Notes under the pieces: generated by a model
Database searches by the model: none
What the model was told of the DNA's origin: nothing
What the model saw: only the letters and a program-made list of their open reading frames with translations
Shown here: piece after piece, positions 12,332 through 23,677 of the stretch
How positions within the stretch are numbered: the first letter of the stretch is position 1
How the letters are laid out: the number at the start of each line of letters is the position of its first letter
Made by a program: the position numbers and the translations under genes
DNA from: Cadophora sp. MPI-SDFR-AT-0126
Lineage: Eukaryota; Ascomycota; Leotiomycetes; Helotiales; Ploettnerulaceae
Assembly: GCA_020747065.1 (NCBI GenBank)
Contig: JAGMVK010000003.1
Coordinates: forward strand, 1,302,001 to 1,366,000
Direction: 5' to 3'
DNA length: 64,000 nucleotides

Positions 12332-13043
12332 TCTTTGATAAGCTACCAAGTCAATGACAGCTAGATTTCAAGTAAAGTGCCATATTGAACTTTCTTAACC
12401 GTTCCCATCAGTGTCGACGGGGAAATGAATGCTACATCGTATCTAGAGCACTCATTTGATCTATGGTCTTCGTCGTACTTTCGCCCAACCATGCTCACTC
12501 CACACCCGATGGTAAAATGAAAAATATGGTGCACAAAGACGCACAAAAATGAGGTACAAAAAACATACAACAGTGGGTATTCGCTGGTGGTCACCCACCC
12601 AACTACTAATCCACCGATTTGGAGCTTGTTAAAGGCAGAGCGGACGGGATGCCAAATTCTCTCCAATCTATGGTCGTATGTGGCAAGTATTGGAGTATCT
12701 TGCTCTATAGACGCCGGCCGTTTCTGAGCTGCGACTTTCAGACTCGAACACTTTGATTAAAGTCTTGGCAAAATCTATATAGAAGCGCTCATAGACATCA
12801 CTGAGCGAATCTCTACCAACCGCTTCGATCGTCGATGTTAGTTTTTGGACTGCGAGAGTTTCAGAGCAGGGATTCAGTGTCGGTGGAACAGCTCGTCGGT
12901 CAGTCTGAAAGTCTACGAGACTTGCACCCAATGGATTTTTGCCTGGATTAAGGTTACAAATTAAGCGACCCTCAAAACAACAAAGAGATATCAAATACGG
13001 CCGCGATATTCTATGAAAGCGCGAAAAGTATATTTGTGTTTAA
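12332..13043. other. Tail-to-tail spacer with one odd open frame
   Basis: Between SEC20 (plus) and the acyl-CoA ligase (minus). A minus-strand frame is open for about 108 codons (12668-12994) and reads plausibly, but it has no ATG-initiated family match or flanking splice model that I can defend. Confidence 0.4.
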
Positions 13044-14997
13044 TCAAAGTCTAGCTTTAGCCTGATCAGCCTCCTCTTTCGCCATCTCCCGCAGCACTCT
13101 CTTCAAAATCTTCCCACTCGCGTTCTTCGGAATGGCGTCGACGAATTTCACGCCTCCAGTCAACTCCTTGTACCTCGCCAACCTCTCTCCACAGTGCTTT
13201 TTCACATCTGCCTCTCCCAGTGCCTTGCCGTCAGCAGAGTCTCGTCTAACCACATACGCTCTCGGCAACTCCACGTCCGCTTCAGTGGGGTGCTTGATTC
13301 CAATGACTGCCGCGTCGATGATGTGCGGATGAGAGAGCAGGACAGCCTCAAGCTCAGGTGGGGCGACTTGAAACCCTCGAACTTTGATCAGCTCCTTTTT
13401 CCGGTCCACAACGTACCACTTCTTGGTTTTGCTGTCGCAGTAGACTATATCGCCTGTCTTGAAAAAGCCTTCCGAGTCGAATGCTTCGCTGTTTGCTTTC
13501 GGGTTCTCAAAGTAGCCTGCGACAATTGTAGGTCCTCGGACGCATAGCTCGCCTCGGACGTCGTACGCTGTTATTTCCTTGTCGTTATCATCGATGATTC
13601 TGACTTTTTGTTAGAATGGTCCCTCTCCAGGCATTTGAAGTATACTTGTATGTCGCGAGTGGAGTTTGAGAGACGAAAAGTGGAAGCAGATGAATAACAA
13701 TGTAAAAGAGGTGAAAATACGTACTTGACGTCAAGACCGGGAATCATCCGTCCAACACTTCCAGTCACATCATCTTCGGGAAAGTAGAACATAGAAGCAA
13801 TACAAGAAGTCTCCGTCATGCCCCAGACCTGGTTGACAAGAGTCCCAGGAGCCAATAAATCCCTCATACGATCCTGGGAGTCCTTACCCAGTGGGGCCGC
13901 TCCGCATGATACAGATCTGATACTTTTGAGGGAGTACTTGCTTGCTAGCCCGGACATGATAATGGCGATTATAATGGGTGGGACAAAGCCTATTTCATTG
14001 ATTTGGAACTTCTCAATGTTGGCGAGCAGAGGCTCGAGCTCGAAGCGTCGCATGATGACAGACGGATGGCCTGCTCGGAGTGGAGTTGTGTGTGCAACTG
14101 TGTCATGTTTAGCTGGGTACTGCCTCAGCCGTCTATTTGAGAAGAACTCACCAGGTACGCAAGCTGCGTGAAACATAGGGAGACATAGCAGCCGTACTGG
14201 CCGCCATGATTTTCGGTTGATCTCATGAACGAGTGTGTGTTGAGCAATGAAATTATAGTGGGACAGGACTGCAGCTTTGGGTAGACCAGTGGTTCCGCTA
14301 CTGAACAGTCTTGCTGCCGTGGTCTCTTTAGCTGTCTTCTCGTCGTCAAACCTTACCCAGTCCTTCTCGCCATGATCCAGGAGTTCTTTCCACGATCTGA
14401 ATCCTTGACGAACTGGATCTCCAAGAACGTCAAATACCCAGACTTTAGATTCGGGAATACCGCAAGTTTTGGCTGCTGACAGAGCATTTTCGAGCATGAT
14501 CCCCGGTTCTGTGATCAGAAATGTTGTCCTGGCTGTCTTAATGTGGTGCTCTAGCTCAAATTGCGTGTATGACGGGTTTGTTCCTGCGAAGATACCTCCG
14601 GCGGCAATGATCCCCAGGAATATAATTGGGTAATAGATCTAAAGTCTTGTCAATATACAATTCAAGTAAGAGGCGGACGACTTTTGATCCTCAGCAAGGA
14701 TATCCTACATCATTGAAGGAGTGAAGGCAAACACAATCGCCTTTCTTCAAACCAGCGGCATGGAATCCAGCAACCAGTTGCCTTATCAACACACGAGCCT
14801 GATTGGAGGAAATGGATCTCGAGGTATCATTTGCGTCGATGTAAATCTTTACTGTGGGTCAATATTCATTCTCCACGTGAGTTATTTCGAAATTTATTGA
14901 TACGTACAGGCTCATCTCGATCGAATCTGGGATCGTCAAAAGTCCAAGAGAGGAGGTCCTTGGTCGGAATCGGGATCTGTCTTTCTGCACGAAACAT
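13044..14997 (-). CDS. 4-coumarate-CoA-ligase-like acyl-CoA synthetase, peroxisomal
   Basis: ANL-superfamily enzyme that adenylates a carboxylic acid and forms a CoA thioester. Five exons (14997-14908, 14846-14709, 14638-14152, 14097-13725, 13599-13044) give 547 aa, the usual length. Motifs in order: phosphate-binding loop SSGTTGLPKAAVLSH, the acyl-pocket strand INEIGFVPPIII, VNQVWGMTETSC (A5), the TGD hinge (GFFKTGDIVY), DRKKELIKVRGFQV (A8), and the catalytic-lysine motif NASGKILKRVLRE (A10). The C-terminal tripeptide ARL is a variant type-1 peroxisomal signal. The sequence resembles fungal phenylpropanoid/fatty-acid CoA ligases used in peroxisomal side-chain degradation or secondary metabolism. 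The substrate cannot be told from sequence, and no PKS or NRPS lies nearby. The second exon uses an AAAG acceptor, giving DEP-IYIDAND. Confidence 0.9.
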
Positions 14998-15808
14998 ATT
15001 GAAATATTGTCTTTGATTACTTCAAGGCAGCAAATGAACATGAGCGGCGTGCCGATAAAATTGGACTTCTAAAAAACGATCTAAGCAGAGATCAAGAAAG
15101 CACTCCAAAACATGGTTTGAGGGGAAGTGCTCCAACCTTAAGGTAGGCTAAGTAAATGCGGGGTATTAGTGGCCGCCTCCAAACACAACAACGCGCCTCG
15201 GAAATAACTCACTCACCTCGGCCATTTTCGCATTTGCCAATCGAAGAAGCGTATGCGTATCCATTTCTGAAGGGAGAGCTAGTAAGCTTTGCTCAACGGC
15301 TGAGATACCTGTCGATCAAGTACCTTGTCTTGAAGTAAGCTGACAGGCGTCAATGTCCATGATATTGCAAGTGATAGGACAAGACTGACTTGGTTCCACT
15401 GTCATCGACTTCCTTGACCATGCTTCTCAGCTTGATTTCCCGACCGAGCTGAGTCTTGGAATGGATTCTGTATCGGAGATTTCCCTTAAGCTCCAATCAT
15501 GGCAAGAATTAACGGTTTCGTCTGACATGATACTTGCATGCACGGAACGCTCATCTTGCCCTCAATTCGTGTTGGAACCGATTGGTCTAATCGTAAATTG
15601 AACCAATACTATGCGAGTATGAAGATTGCTCCGAACGGTCTGGTAAACCAATTCAGAAAAGCCAGGAGTGTCAAGATCGTCGCCATCTACATCCAACCAC
15701 CTAGACTCCGATTCTTCTTTGCCTTCGAAGATCTGTGTTTTTGGGGCCGAAAAGAATCCCTGGGCCTGCAAAATATCCTGCTGACACGGCGAATGGTGAT
15801 GCCAGAGG
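14998..15808. other. Upstream region of the acyl-CoA ligase
   Basis: Holds the ligase promoter and the 3' end of the F-box gene, both on the minus strand. I see no gene. Confidence 0.45.
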
Positions 15809-17511
15809 CTATATGATCGTCCTCTGGAGTCTCCGTTCATCAAAGTGCAAGATGGTTACTTCTTGACTTGCATTTTCCCCAATGACGAATCTTTCGTCTC
15901 CGTACAGCTTGCCTTTCCCGAGTAGCTGAGGCCAAAGGTCGTCTCGCAAAGATATCGCATGCTCTGGCTCTTTCATGCGGGCTTTGGGTGTGACCTCCAG
16001 GGAGATAGCTTCGAGCATGAAGCAATGTCGGGCAGAAAAGACAACGCCAGCATTGAAGTCTACCACTTCGGTTATGGTGAGGTACGGGAATTCCTGTAGC
16101 TCCTTAGTTCCTGGGATTCGAGAACACGTATACTAGGATACTCACTTCATGCCTCCAGCATGGAGCAATGTTAGGAGCCCGGATCTCTGGTTCTCTCTCG
16201 CAGAAAGAAATGTTCGTGTCACCGTTCGCTCCACATTCATCCTCCCACGCAGGTCCAATGCCAAAAGGTATCCCCGTTGTTTTTACATGGTGCAATTGAG
16301 GCAAATTGTTAGTGGCTTGCTGTCCCACAAGCCATCGATGACTTTCCACGATAACGTAAACATTGTTCTCATCTAGCTCCAAGCAACGGAGAACAGGGTC
16401 TGAACGTTGTCTGATTTGGTAGAAATCCAGGTTTGCGAAAGAAAATCGTCTAATGACACGAGGTCCCTCGGAATCATCCGATGGACTGAACTTGCCTGCC
16501 GGATCCTCACTTGGTCTGTATGGAGATGGAGATGAGATGTCCCAGACTGCTAATGCCTCGATCGGCTCATCTTCACCCCAAGCGCTCCTATTCGTTTGCC
16601 ATGTGTAAATAGCATAATGAGTAGACGTGTGGGCACTGAAGAATCGATCTTGAGAGTTCAGTGGGAAGCCCAAGAAATGTATCTTCCACTCGTTCCTGCA
16701 GTTGTCACTTAACAAATTTGACTAGTTTTGATGTAGGCTGAAGACTGACCTGAAAGAGATGCTCCACTGACCACCATTGGTATTTTTTACATCATAAGCC
16801 GTGGCAAAATGCTTGTAAACCATCTCATTCTCATTCAGCTGGTGGTATGGTTCATGTTCGCACCACTCAACGATAAGAACCCCATCTTTTAGTCGAATTC
16901 GTCTGACAATCTTCTTGTCAGTCTCAAGATTGATACTCGACTTGCTTCCGACAGTTACATCATATATCGCGTAGCTCTGGGCTTCGGTAGAGGGCAATAT
17001 TAAGATCCCATCATTATAAGTCCAGAGTGTATCTGGATAATGGAAAGGCGATGTCTTATCCTCAAATTGCAGATACTGTTGCCACTTCAAGAAGGTCAGT
17101 GGACATTCTGAGATATCTGCTACTTTGCGTCTTGTGCAGGAAATTGTGAACAACCAGAGGTATGTTTTTACTCACAGGTGCAATCGGGAAATTCCTCGAC
17201 CATGCAGGTAAGACGAGTGATTTTGCAAGTGGGAGTTTCTCGACGCTTGTCGGTTCGCCGCATTTCAGATGATGATATCTCGTAGCTACCCTAAGAAACT
17301 CATGTCCCCAATCCTGTAGAGGACATACAGTCACGGATCTCGCTTCTCGTGATCGAGGAAAGTGCTCAAGGAGAAGATGACGACATAAATCTGTTTCCCT
17401 AAGTGCTGCGTTGAACTGCTTCGAGACTCGTCGGCTCCGAATGAGTTCCTCAGGAGACAAGTATTCAAGGACCAGCCTGAACAGATCGTTGGGGAGTTTG
17501 GTGATGTCCAT
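15809..17511 (-). CDS. F-box protein, substrate domain unknown
   Basis: Probable substrate-recognition subunit of an SCF ubiquitin ligase. The F-box is at residues 1-45 (MDITKLPNDLFRLVLEYLSP, then ELIRSRRVSKQFNAAL). Four exons by my model (17511-17173, 17116-16750, 16695-16146, 16093-15809) give about 513 aa. Introns 2 and 3 are clean (GTCAGT...CTGCAG and GTGAGT...CTACAG). Intron 1 is uncertain: the strong GTGAGT donor does not keep frame with any nearby acceptor, while a weaker GTAAAA donor 4 nt downstream does. The C-terminal part (YDVTVGSKSSINLE, AVWDISSPSPYRP, RFSFANLDFYQIRQ) looks like irregular beta-propeller strands. This arrangement is common among expanded fungal F-box families. The start is the first ATG in frame. 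No target can be inferred. Confidence 0.78.
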
Positions 17512-17775
17512 GGTATTTGATACGAAAAGGCTGTCCGCTGGCGTGGATAGGTGTTTCTCGGCTAGGTCGGCGGTCACGCTAGAACGCCGACATCCCTCGA
17601 CATTTTTTTTGTCTTATATTGAGCAGGCAGATAATTTTCCTCTTACATTATCTTGCAGTGCAGCTGCACTCTTTATATTGAGGGAAGTCTAAAGTGACTT
17701 GCTCGAGCATTGTACTGAGACCATATTTCTGTCCACCTGAGGCTGACCCTCGTCACACTCCACAATCTGCCTCGA

Positions 17776-18333
17776 CTACGCCTTGCTCTTTCCCTTCAAG
17801 AATGCTGCAATGAAGGCTATTCCTTCTTCCTCGGAATTACACAGTTTTTCCATCCCGCAACTGATCATCAAGTTATCTACCAGTCCGCCTCCTTCTCTGA
17901 CCCCGAATTCTTCCACCGACATGTTCCTCTCATCTCTCACGTGGCCATCCTCCGCTCTTCTCACAGTATGCGCTTTGGAAACTTTCTCGAAGTACGGCTT
18001 TCCTCCATCAGTTGTGTATCCAACTACTAATTTGCCCAGTGCAGAACCAGCGCCCATCTCATAAGCTGTCCCCACATCCATCGAAGGACCCCGGAAAGGA
18101 GTCAGATTCGCCAGTATAGCATCACACGACGTGATAAGCATCATGTTGGCTGTACGGATTGCAGCTGCGTGAGCTATGCTGCCCGGTTCGGCAGTAATGA
18201 TAGTGTTGTCGAGAGGGAAAAGACCAGTGAGTCCATATTTCGCGCAGAGAGCTTTGAGTTGCTCGCCTCGCTCAATTGCGTTAGGTTCGAAGACATCCGG
18301 CCCAGCAAGGTAGACTTTGGGTGCGTCCAACAT
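17776..18333 (-). CDS. Nucleoside 2-deoxyribosyltransferase-like protein
   Basis: Intronless, 185 aa, the size of bacterial enzymes. N-terminal KVYLAGPDVF is the family beta-1/nucleotide-binding strand. DAILANLTPFRGPSMDVGTAYEMGAG contains the conserved Asp and the Glu (in YEMG) that acts as nucleophile in deoxyribosyltransferases. The family swaps the base on deoxynucleosides for nucleotide salvage, and relatives hydrolyse nucleotides or nucleosides. Fungal members are rarely studied. The gene lies alone between an F-box gene on the same strand and the divergent MMSDH gene. Lack of introns among intron-rich neighbours, together with the mainly bacterial distribution of the family, hints at an old transfer from bacteria. 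That is inference. It could equally be a DNPH1-like N-glycohydrolase. Confidence 0.85.
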   Translation of the reverse strand: MLDAPKVYLAGPDVFEPNAIERGEQLKALCAKYGLTGLFPLDNTIITAEPGSIAHAAAIRTANMMLITSCDAILANLTPFRGPSMDVGTAYEMGAGSALGKLVVGYTTDGGKPYFEKVSKAHTVRRAEDGHVRDERNMSVEEFGVREGGGLVDNLMISCGMEKLCNSEEEGIAFIAAFLKGKSKA

Positions 18334-19431
18334 CGTGGTTTTGGAGTGAGAGGTGGCGGGTGAGCTGAGGACTATTTAGGATGTCTCAGCTGGTCAGCGA
18401 ATTTATAAAATCTTCTGGGAAAGGTGGGCGTGGCTTGGCTGCTGAAGATATATTGTCACATGATGTCCCGATTAGGTAGGTGCAACTCCAAAGAATTTCA
18501 AAAAGATATCGGTCAACCGTGGAAATTGTATGTATAGATGAAGAGAAACTCCTTCATGCAACGTATTTCTGGTACGAAGCCTTTCTTGGAGATGTCAATA
18601 ATCATGCATTCGGTGACGTCCAGAGCCATAATGTCCGAGAAGCAGGAAGACACGCTAGTTCATAGCGGAATTTCTATCATCCAAGGTTTGCCTCTTAATA
18701 GCCAGTAGAGCAAGCCAACTAAAATCCATTAAATATATTCTTGGTACATATTAGGCTCTAATAAAGTGTCAAACTATGACAGTAATTCGAGTTTCTTGGT
18801 GGTTATATTCCAGCCAATTAAAGTTAGGGAAAGTCTAGGCAGACTTTCATTTCACACCAAAACAGTAGAAAATTTCTTTCAGTTGGATACAAAGGCAGCA
18901 TCTTGAAAAGTTCCGTTGGGGCCGGAGTTGAGCGTGCCTCGTCAGACTCCGATACCCAAGCTGTGTGTTTAGGTTCGCCAGGAGACCGCAGCTAACCGAG
19001 GATAGAAATCAGTCCAGTACGTATTCAGCACACATCTGGGAACCAAATGCAATGAAATCAAACAAACAAGAGCAGTCATAATAATGAGTAATGATCACAG
19101 TATGCGCCTTCTACAAACATTTGAAAGAATAGTGAACGGAAGTGTACTGTACAGTATTGTAGAACTCTAATTCGGTCGTCCCAACCCGAACTCTTTTGTG
19201 CCGCATCGCCTCGCATCCCCATTACCCCACCTCCCACTCTCAGCCCGGCCCCGGTGTCGCTGCTCCACTGTTCCGAATAGCTCGGCCCAAGGCCATCCAT
19301 CCATCCCATCTGTCAGCTAGGTAGGTTGTTTATGTACGAGCGAGCATCTTCAACTCTGGCCGCTCCCCCAAAACCTTTCCAAAGTATGTCTGCATTCTCT
19401 TGCATCACATCCCAATTTCTCTGATTGTTTA
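18334..19431. other. Divergent promoter region NDT-like / MMSDH
   Basis: About 1.1 kb between divergent starts. Partly AT-rich near 18700-18900, with no supported gene. Confidence 0.45.
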
Positions 19432-21240
19432 ATGAAAATGCGTCGAGCTCTTACACGGGGTATGTCTGCTGCAGCGGCACGGACGTCTGGTTCAAAAGCA
19501 GCTTTCAGAATGCCTTCAGCGGCCCAAAACTCGAAGATCGCAGCACGCAGGCTCCACGCCACGGCACAACAGCTGAAGCCAGTTGCAGCTTCTGCTTTCG
19601 CCGCCGACAACTATCCTACTTCACACGAAAAGATCCAAGATGTGCAAAATACGCCCTACTTCATCGACAACAAGTTCGTCAAGTCGGAAGCTACACAATT
19701 CATTGAGCTACATGACCCCGCAACAAACAACCTCGTTACAAGAGTTCCACAAAACACAGATGCCGAGCTCAAGGCAGCGGTAGAGAGCGCCAAGAAGGCG
19801 TTCCCGGAATGGAGGGCTACAAGTATTATGGCTAGGCAGCAGATTATGTTCAAGTTCACTCAATTAGTGAGGGATAACTGGGATAGGTTGGCTGCCAGCA
19901 TTACCTTGGAACAGGGCAAGACTTTTGCTGGTACGTTTAGGAGCACACGTAGTTCTAGCATAGAACTAACTGAGTAATAGATGCCAAAGGAGATGTTCTT
20001 CGAGGGTTACAAGTTGCGGAGGGTGCCTGCAACATTCCTCAGCAAATGATGGGCGAGGTACTGGAGGTGGCAAAGGACATGGAAACTAGAAGTTACAGAG
20101 AGCCATTGGGCATCGTGGCTGCCATTTGCCCTTTCAGTAAGTGTTTTGTATTGCAAGAGCCTTGACAACGACTAATTGTGGTTAGACTTTCCTGCCATGA
20201 TTCCTCTCTGGTCAATACCAATTGCCACTGCCACCGGAAATTGCCTTATTCTCAAGCCCTCAGAACGTGATCCTGGAGCAGCTATGATCCTCGCTGAGCT
20301 TGCAGAGAAAGCCGGTATGCCACCTGGAGTTTTGAACATTATTCACGGCTCTGCAAAGACCGTTGATTTCATCATCGATGAGCCGGCTATTAAAGCTATC
20401 AGTTTCGTTGGAAGCAACAGAGCCGGAGAGTATATCTTTACCCGTGGATCGGCGAATGGAAAGCGTGTCCAAGCCAATCTGGGTGCTAAGAACCACGCCG
20501 CTATCCTCCCAGATGCCAACAAACAACATGCGCTTAACTCAATTGTGGGTGCTGCTTTCGGTGCTGCCGGGCAGCGCTGCATGGCTCTCAGCACGCTTGT
20601 TATGGTTGGCGAGACCAAGGAATGGCTCAACGAGCTCGCTGAGAGCGCCAAGTCTCTAAAGGTCAATGGTGGCTTTGAGGCTGGTGCGGATTTGGGACCA
20701 GTCATCTCACCCCAAAGCAAGGAGAGAATCGAGCACCTGATTGACAGTGCTGAGAAGGAGGGTGCCACTATCTTGTTGGATGGCCGTGGCTACAAGCCAG
20801 ACAAGTATCCCAACGGCAACTGGATCGGCCCAACCATCATCACAAATGTCAAGACGCACATGAAGTGCTACACGGAGGAAATCTTCGGCCCAGTTTTGGT
20901 TTGCTTGAATGTGGACTCTCTTGATGAGGCAGTTGATTTGATCAACGCAAATGAGTACGGCAACGGTGTTGCAATCTTCACAAAGTCCGGAGCAACAGCT
21001 ACTGCATTCCAGAAGAACATTGAGGCCGGGCAAGTAGGAATCAACGTTCCTATTCCAGTCCCCTTGCCCATGTTCTCCTTCACCGGAAACAAGAAAAGTA
21101 TCGCAGGTGGTGGAGCAAGTAACTTTTATGGAAAGCCAGGACTGAACTTTTATACGCAATTGAAGACTGTTACCAGTTTGTGGAGAAGCGAGGATGCTAT
21201 TTCCAAGGCAGCTGATGTAGCGATGCCAACTCATAGTTAG
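19432..21240 (+). CDS. mmsA: Methylmalonate-semialdehyde dehydrogenase, mitochondrial
   Basis: CoA-dependent aldehyde dehydrogenase (ALDH6 family) converting methylmalonate or malonate semialdehyde to propionyl- or acetyl-CoA in valine and pyrimidine breakdown. Three exons (19432-19930, 19981-20136, 20186-21240) give 569 aa. The N-terminus ([19 protein letters not shown]) is an Arg-rich mitochondrial presequence. The family features are [18 protein letters not shown], the NAD-loop [14 protein letters not shown], and the catalytic Cys in [13 protein letters not shown]6 lacks the general-base Glu of other ALDHs; here the position reads LGAKNHAAI, as expected. A second ATG at 19438 would shorten the protein by two residues. 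There is no pathway neighbour. Confidence 0.95.
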
Positions 21241-21825
21241 AAAAGTTTTGACATGGATTGAGTGTACATAACCCGGTTGGACTTCAATGACTTTCTGCGC
21301 TACTGATTTTTCGGGAGGATATTTCTGACATGGAATATGGGCGACGGCGCATGGAGGTGGACACAAATTGACAGACAATGAATCAACCGTTGCTTGAAGT
21401 GACAGCGAAACACTGCTGCAGAGTGTTTCTTACTGCCGAATACCTCCTTTTCTCACCAACAGCGGCTCGGTCGCCAAAAGCTGCTAAATCCGACCCTGTG
21501 TTGGGCGAGCTGTAGGCGAGATGCCAGCCAGTGACATGCAGACTGGTTACGCCAGGCCAAATCAAGCTTCATTAACTGCAAATTTGACAACCGCTTACTC
21601 TTTTCCTCGCCTCGAGTGATTGGGTATCAAAGCACAATTTTTGTGTACTAATGTCTATCCGTCTGGTGCCACCCGTTCAAATCCCGAGATTTAGAATCTG
21701 ACATGTTTTCCCAAGTTGGATGAGTAATCGGCTCTGAATCGTGCCGCAAGACTGCTTGTAGAAATCGAAACCACCATTCCTCTGCTTCTAATATCACCTT
21801 TTCGTCGCGCTCACTTCCTCACAAG
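21241..21825. other. Spacer between MMSDH and GNAT genes
   Basis: Same-strand spacer of 585 bp. It should contain the MMSDH terminator and the GNAT promoter. A T-loop-like string near 21673 has no matching stem and is not a tRNA. Confidence 0.45.
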
Positions 21826-22518
21826 ATGTCATACACTTACAAGATACATCACTTACCGGCGTCGGATCCAATCCTTCTCCCTTTCCTGGCCGGCAAATTC
21901 GCTTCTCTCCGACTCTCGGCTCTCACTGTCTCAGCTCCAGCTTTCAGTTCGACATTTGAGATAGAATCTGTCTTTACGGCCCCACAATGGATATCTCGTC
22001 TGCAAAGGCCTCTACTGCATACCTTCGTAGCAGTTGCCTACGCAGCTGGTACGCCTCCGGAGTTTCAAACCATAGACGCAGGGGACTGGATAGGGAGCGC
22101 TACTTTACTGGGACCATTCACAAAAGCCAGCTTTGCTATTCCCGAGAGCGGAGGACCGGAAGTAGGAGGAGATGATGTAGAGAGCAAGTGGCAGATGACG
22201 GCTGTCTACAACAGTCCTGTCCATCGAGGGAAGGGGATTGCGAAAATGTTGATCCAAGGTGCGATGGACTTTGCTTGTGAGGAAGGGAAGAGGAGGGAGA
22301 CTCGAGTGCGGATTATGATTCATCCGAGAAACGTTGTTGTGAAGAAGCTTTATGAAGGCCTGGGGTTTGTGGACGCTGGTAATTGTACGCTTGCCGAGGC
22401 CTATCTGAGTAATGGCGATGCGGAAATGCTTCCCGCTGATGGAGGGATGAGTGATCCGGGGAAGTATCATGCAAGGCAGGGCATTATCATGACGCGGGTG
22501 ACTTCCGCAAGTCGGTGA
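21826..22518 (+). CDS. GNAT-family N-acetyltransferase
   Basis: Single exon, 230 aa. The acetyl-CoA-binding motif A (VHRGKGIAKMLIQGAMDFA, R/Q-x-x-G-x-G/A) is followed by a strand RVRIMIHPRN and the motif-B helix VKKLYEGLGF, the core GNAT layout. The N-terminal 100 residues carry the WIGSATLLGPF strand, and a loop of about 15 residues is inserted before motif A. The substrate is unknown; fungal stand-alone members of this type act on small molecules or protein N-termini. The start ATG (CACAAGATGTC) has A at -3. No partner gene is adjacent. Confidence 0.85.
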   Translation: MSYTYKIHHLPASDPILLPFLAGKFASLRLSALTVSAPAFSSTFEIESVFTAPQWISRLQRPLLHTFVAVAYAAGTPPEFQTIDAGDWIGSATLLGPFTKASFAIPESGGPEVGGDDVESKWQMTAVYNSPVHRGKGIAKMLIQGAMDFACEEGKRRETRVRIMIHPRNVVVKKLYEGLGFVDAGNCTLAEAYLSNGDAEMLPADGGMSDPGKYHARQGIIMTRVTSASR

Positions 22519-22676
22519 AGTTGATGATGGTAAGAAATAGTCATTCTGTGTGCTCGTATATGACTGACGCCGTATTTTAGTTATGATAGACTGATCAGTT
22601 CAGTGATAGACAAATGAGAGAATGAGACTCCTCTTGGTAGTCTTCCATCTTCAGCCAAGTATCTACAGCCAGCTGA

Positions 22677-23677
22677 CATTGTTTCGCTTCTCATAGTGCC
22701 AGAACTCTTGGCAACCGTTGAAATCAATGTTGCCAGCTTGGATGATGACATTGGAGACAATAAGGTTCTGCCCTCAGAACAGGGTGTAGTTGGTCCTCAG
22801 CTGTTATGGCATTAGCTAGACAGGTAGGATATAAATCCCAGTCTTGGTGAGCTACAAGCACAAGTTTTCTGGCGCCCAATGGTGTTAATGCCACACAATC
22901 TTTACCGCAGGCATCATCAAACATTGCAATTTGTTCCCAGCAATCAATTTGACATGGTAGAGCCCAGTATTTGCCCCTTTTCACTTCAACGTGGCTAATT
23001 GTGTAAGCGTAAAGTGGGACGGTCGCGAAGTTTGCTTTCAAGACCTGCAATCTGGTGTCGACTTTAATATTCTAGCTTAGTCAAAATCGAGGGACAATGT
23101 GCTGAAGTTGGCTGGTATCTTTGAGATTGAGCTTGGATTAATTCCTGCCGCATATTTGACAAGATTAGAAGGGCCGAGCTTTCGGAAGCTATCAGTTGCT
23201 ATTCCTCCCTCAGATATGGAAAGGTCCTCGGAGCTACTGAATTCAGGGGAGTCGGCACTAATAGCTTCAAGGGCAGGCCCAAGATCTGGACTTATGGAAA
23301 TCGGAAATGTTTGGTAGACATCACGATTGGTCCCCGAAAGACGACTGGAATGGCCTATCTAGTGAGCTACAGCCGTCCATGACTTGTTGTCTTTGACTTC
23401 AAGCATGCTAAGAAAGTAACGAGGGGTCATCGCTGGACGTATTGATTCGTTTGAAGTTATACCTTGCCTGAGCACTGTAGAGTATATAAACTTGATTATC
23501 GTCTGAAACAGGTCAATTGCTTGATCCTTGCTTGTCAGTTGAATTGTATTTCTATATAATACTCCTTGAAAGAACGAGTTCTGCTTTTGCTTTGCCAAAA
23601 TTCAATTGGTTGTTGATGAGGTACATGTGTGCATACTTCAACCCAACATCTGTGAGCAACTTAACCAAGGAGTCCAT
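22677..23677 (-). pseudogene. Decayed or unresolved multi-segment coding region
   Basis: The minus strand shows several long open segments in succession: an ATG-led piece from 23677 (MDSLVKLLTDVGLKYAHMYL), a piece at 23598-23359, one at about 23330-23089 (Ser/Ile-rich, 78 codons), one at about 23064-22724 (includes CWEQIAMFDDACGKDC), and a last one ending at 22677 after a frame change (IDFNGCQEFWHYEK). Their composition is protein-like, but I could not join them by splice sites without stops. At about 22770 the frame shifts with only a single TGA between matching pieces. Either a gene broken by frameshifts or a gene with unusual splicing. I do not recognise the family. Confidence 0.35.

Noticed and set aside
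21660..21700. T-loop-like string GTTCAAATC suggesting a tRNA
   Set aside because: The flanking bases do not pair as a T-stem, and there is no anticodon or acceptor stem around it.
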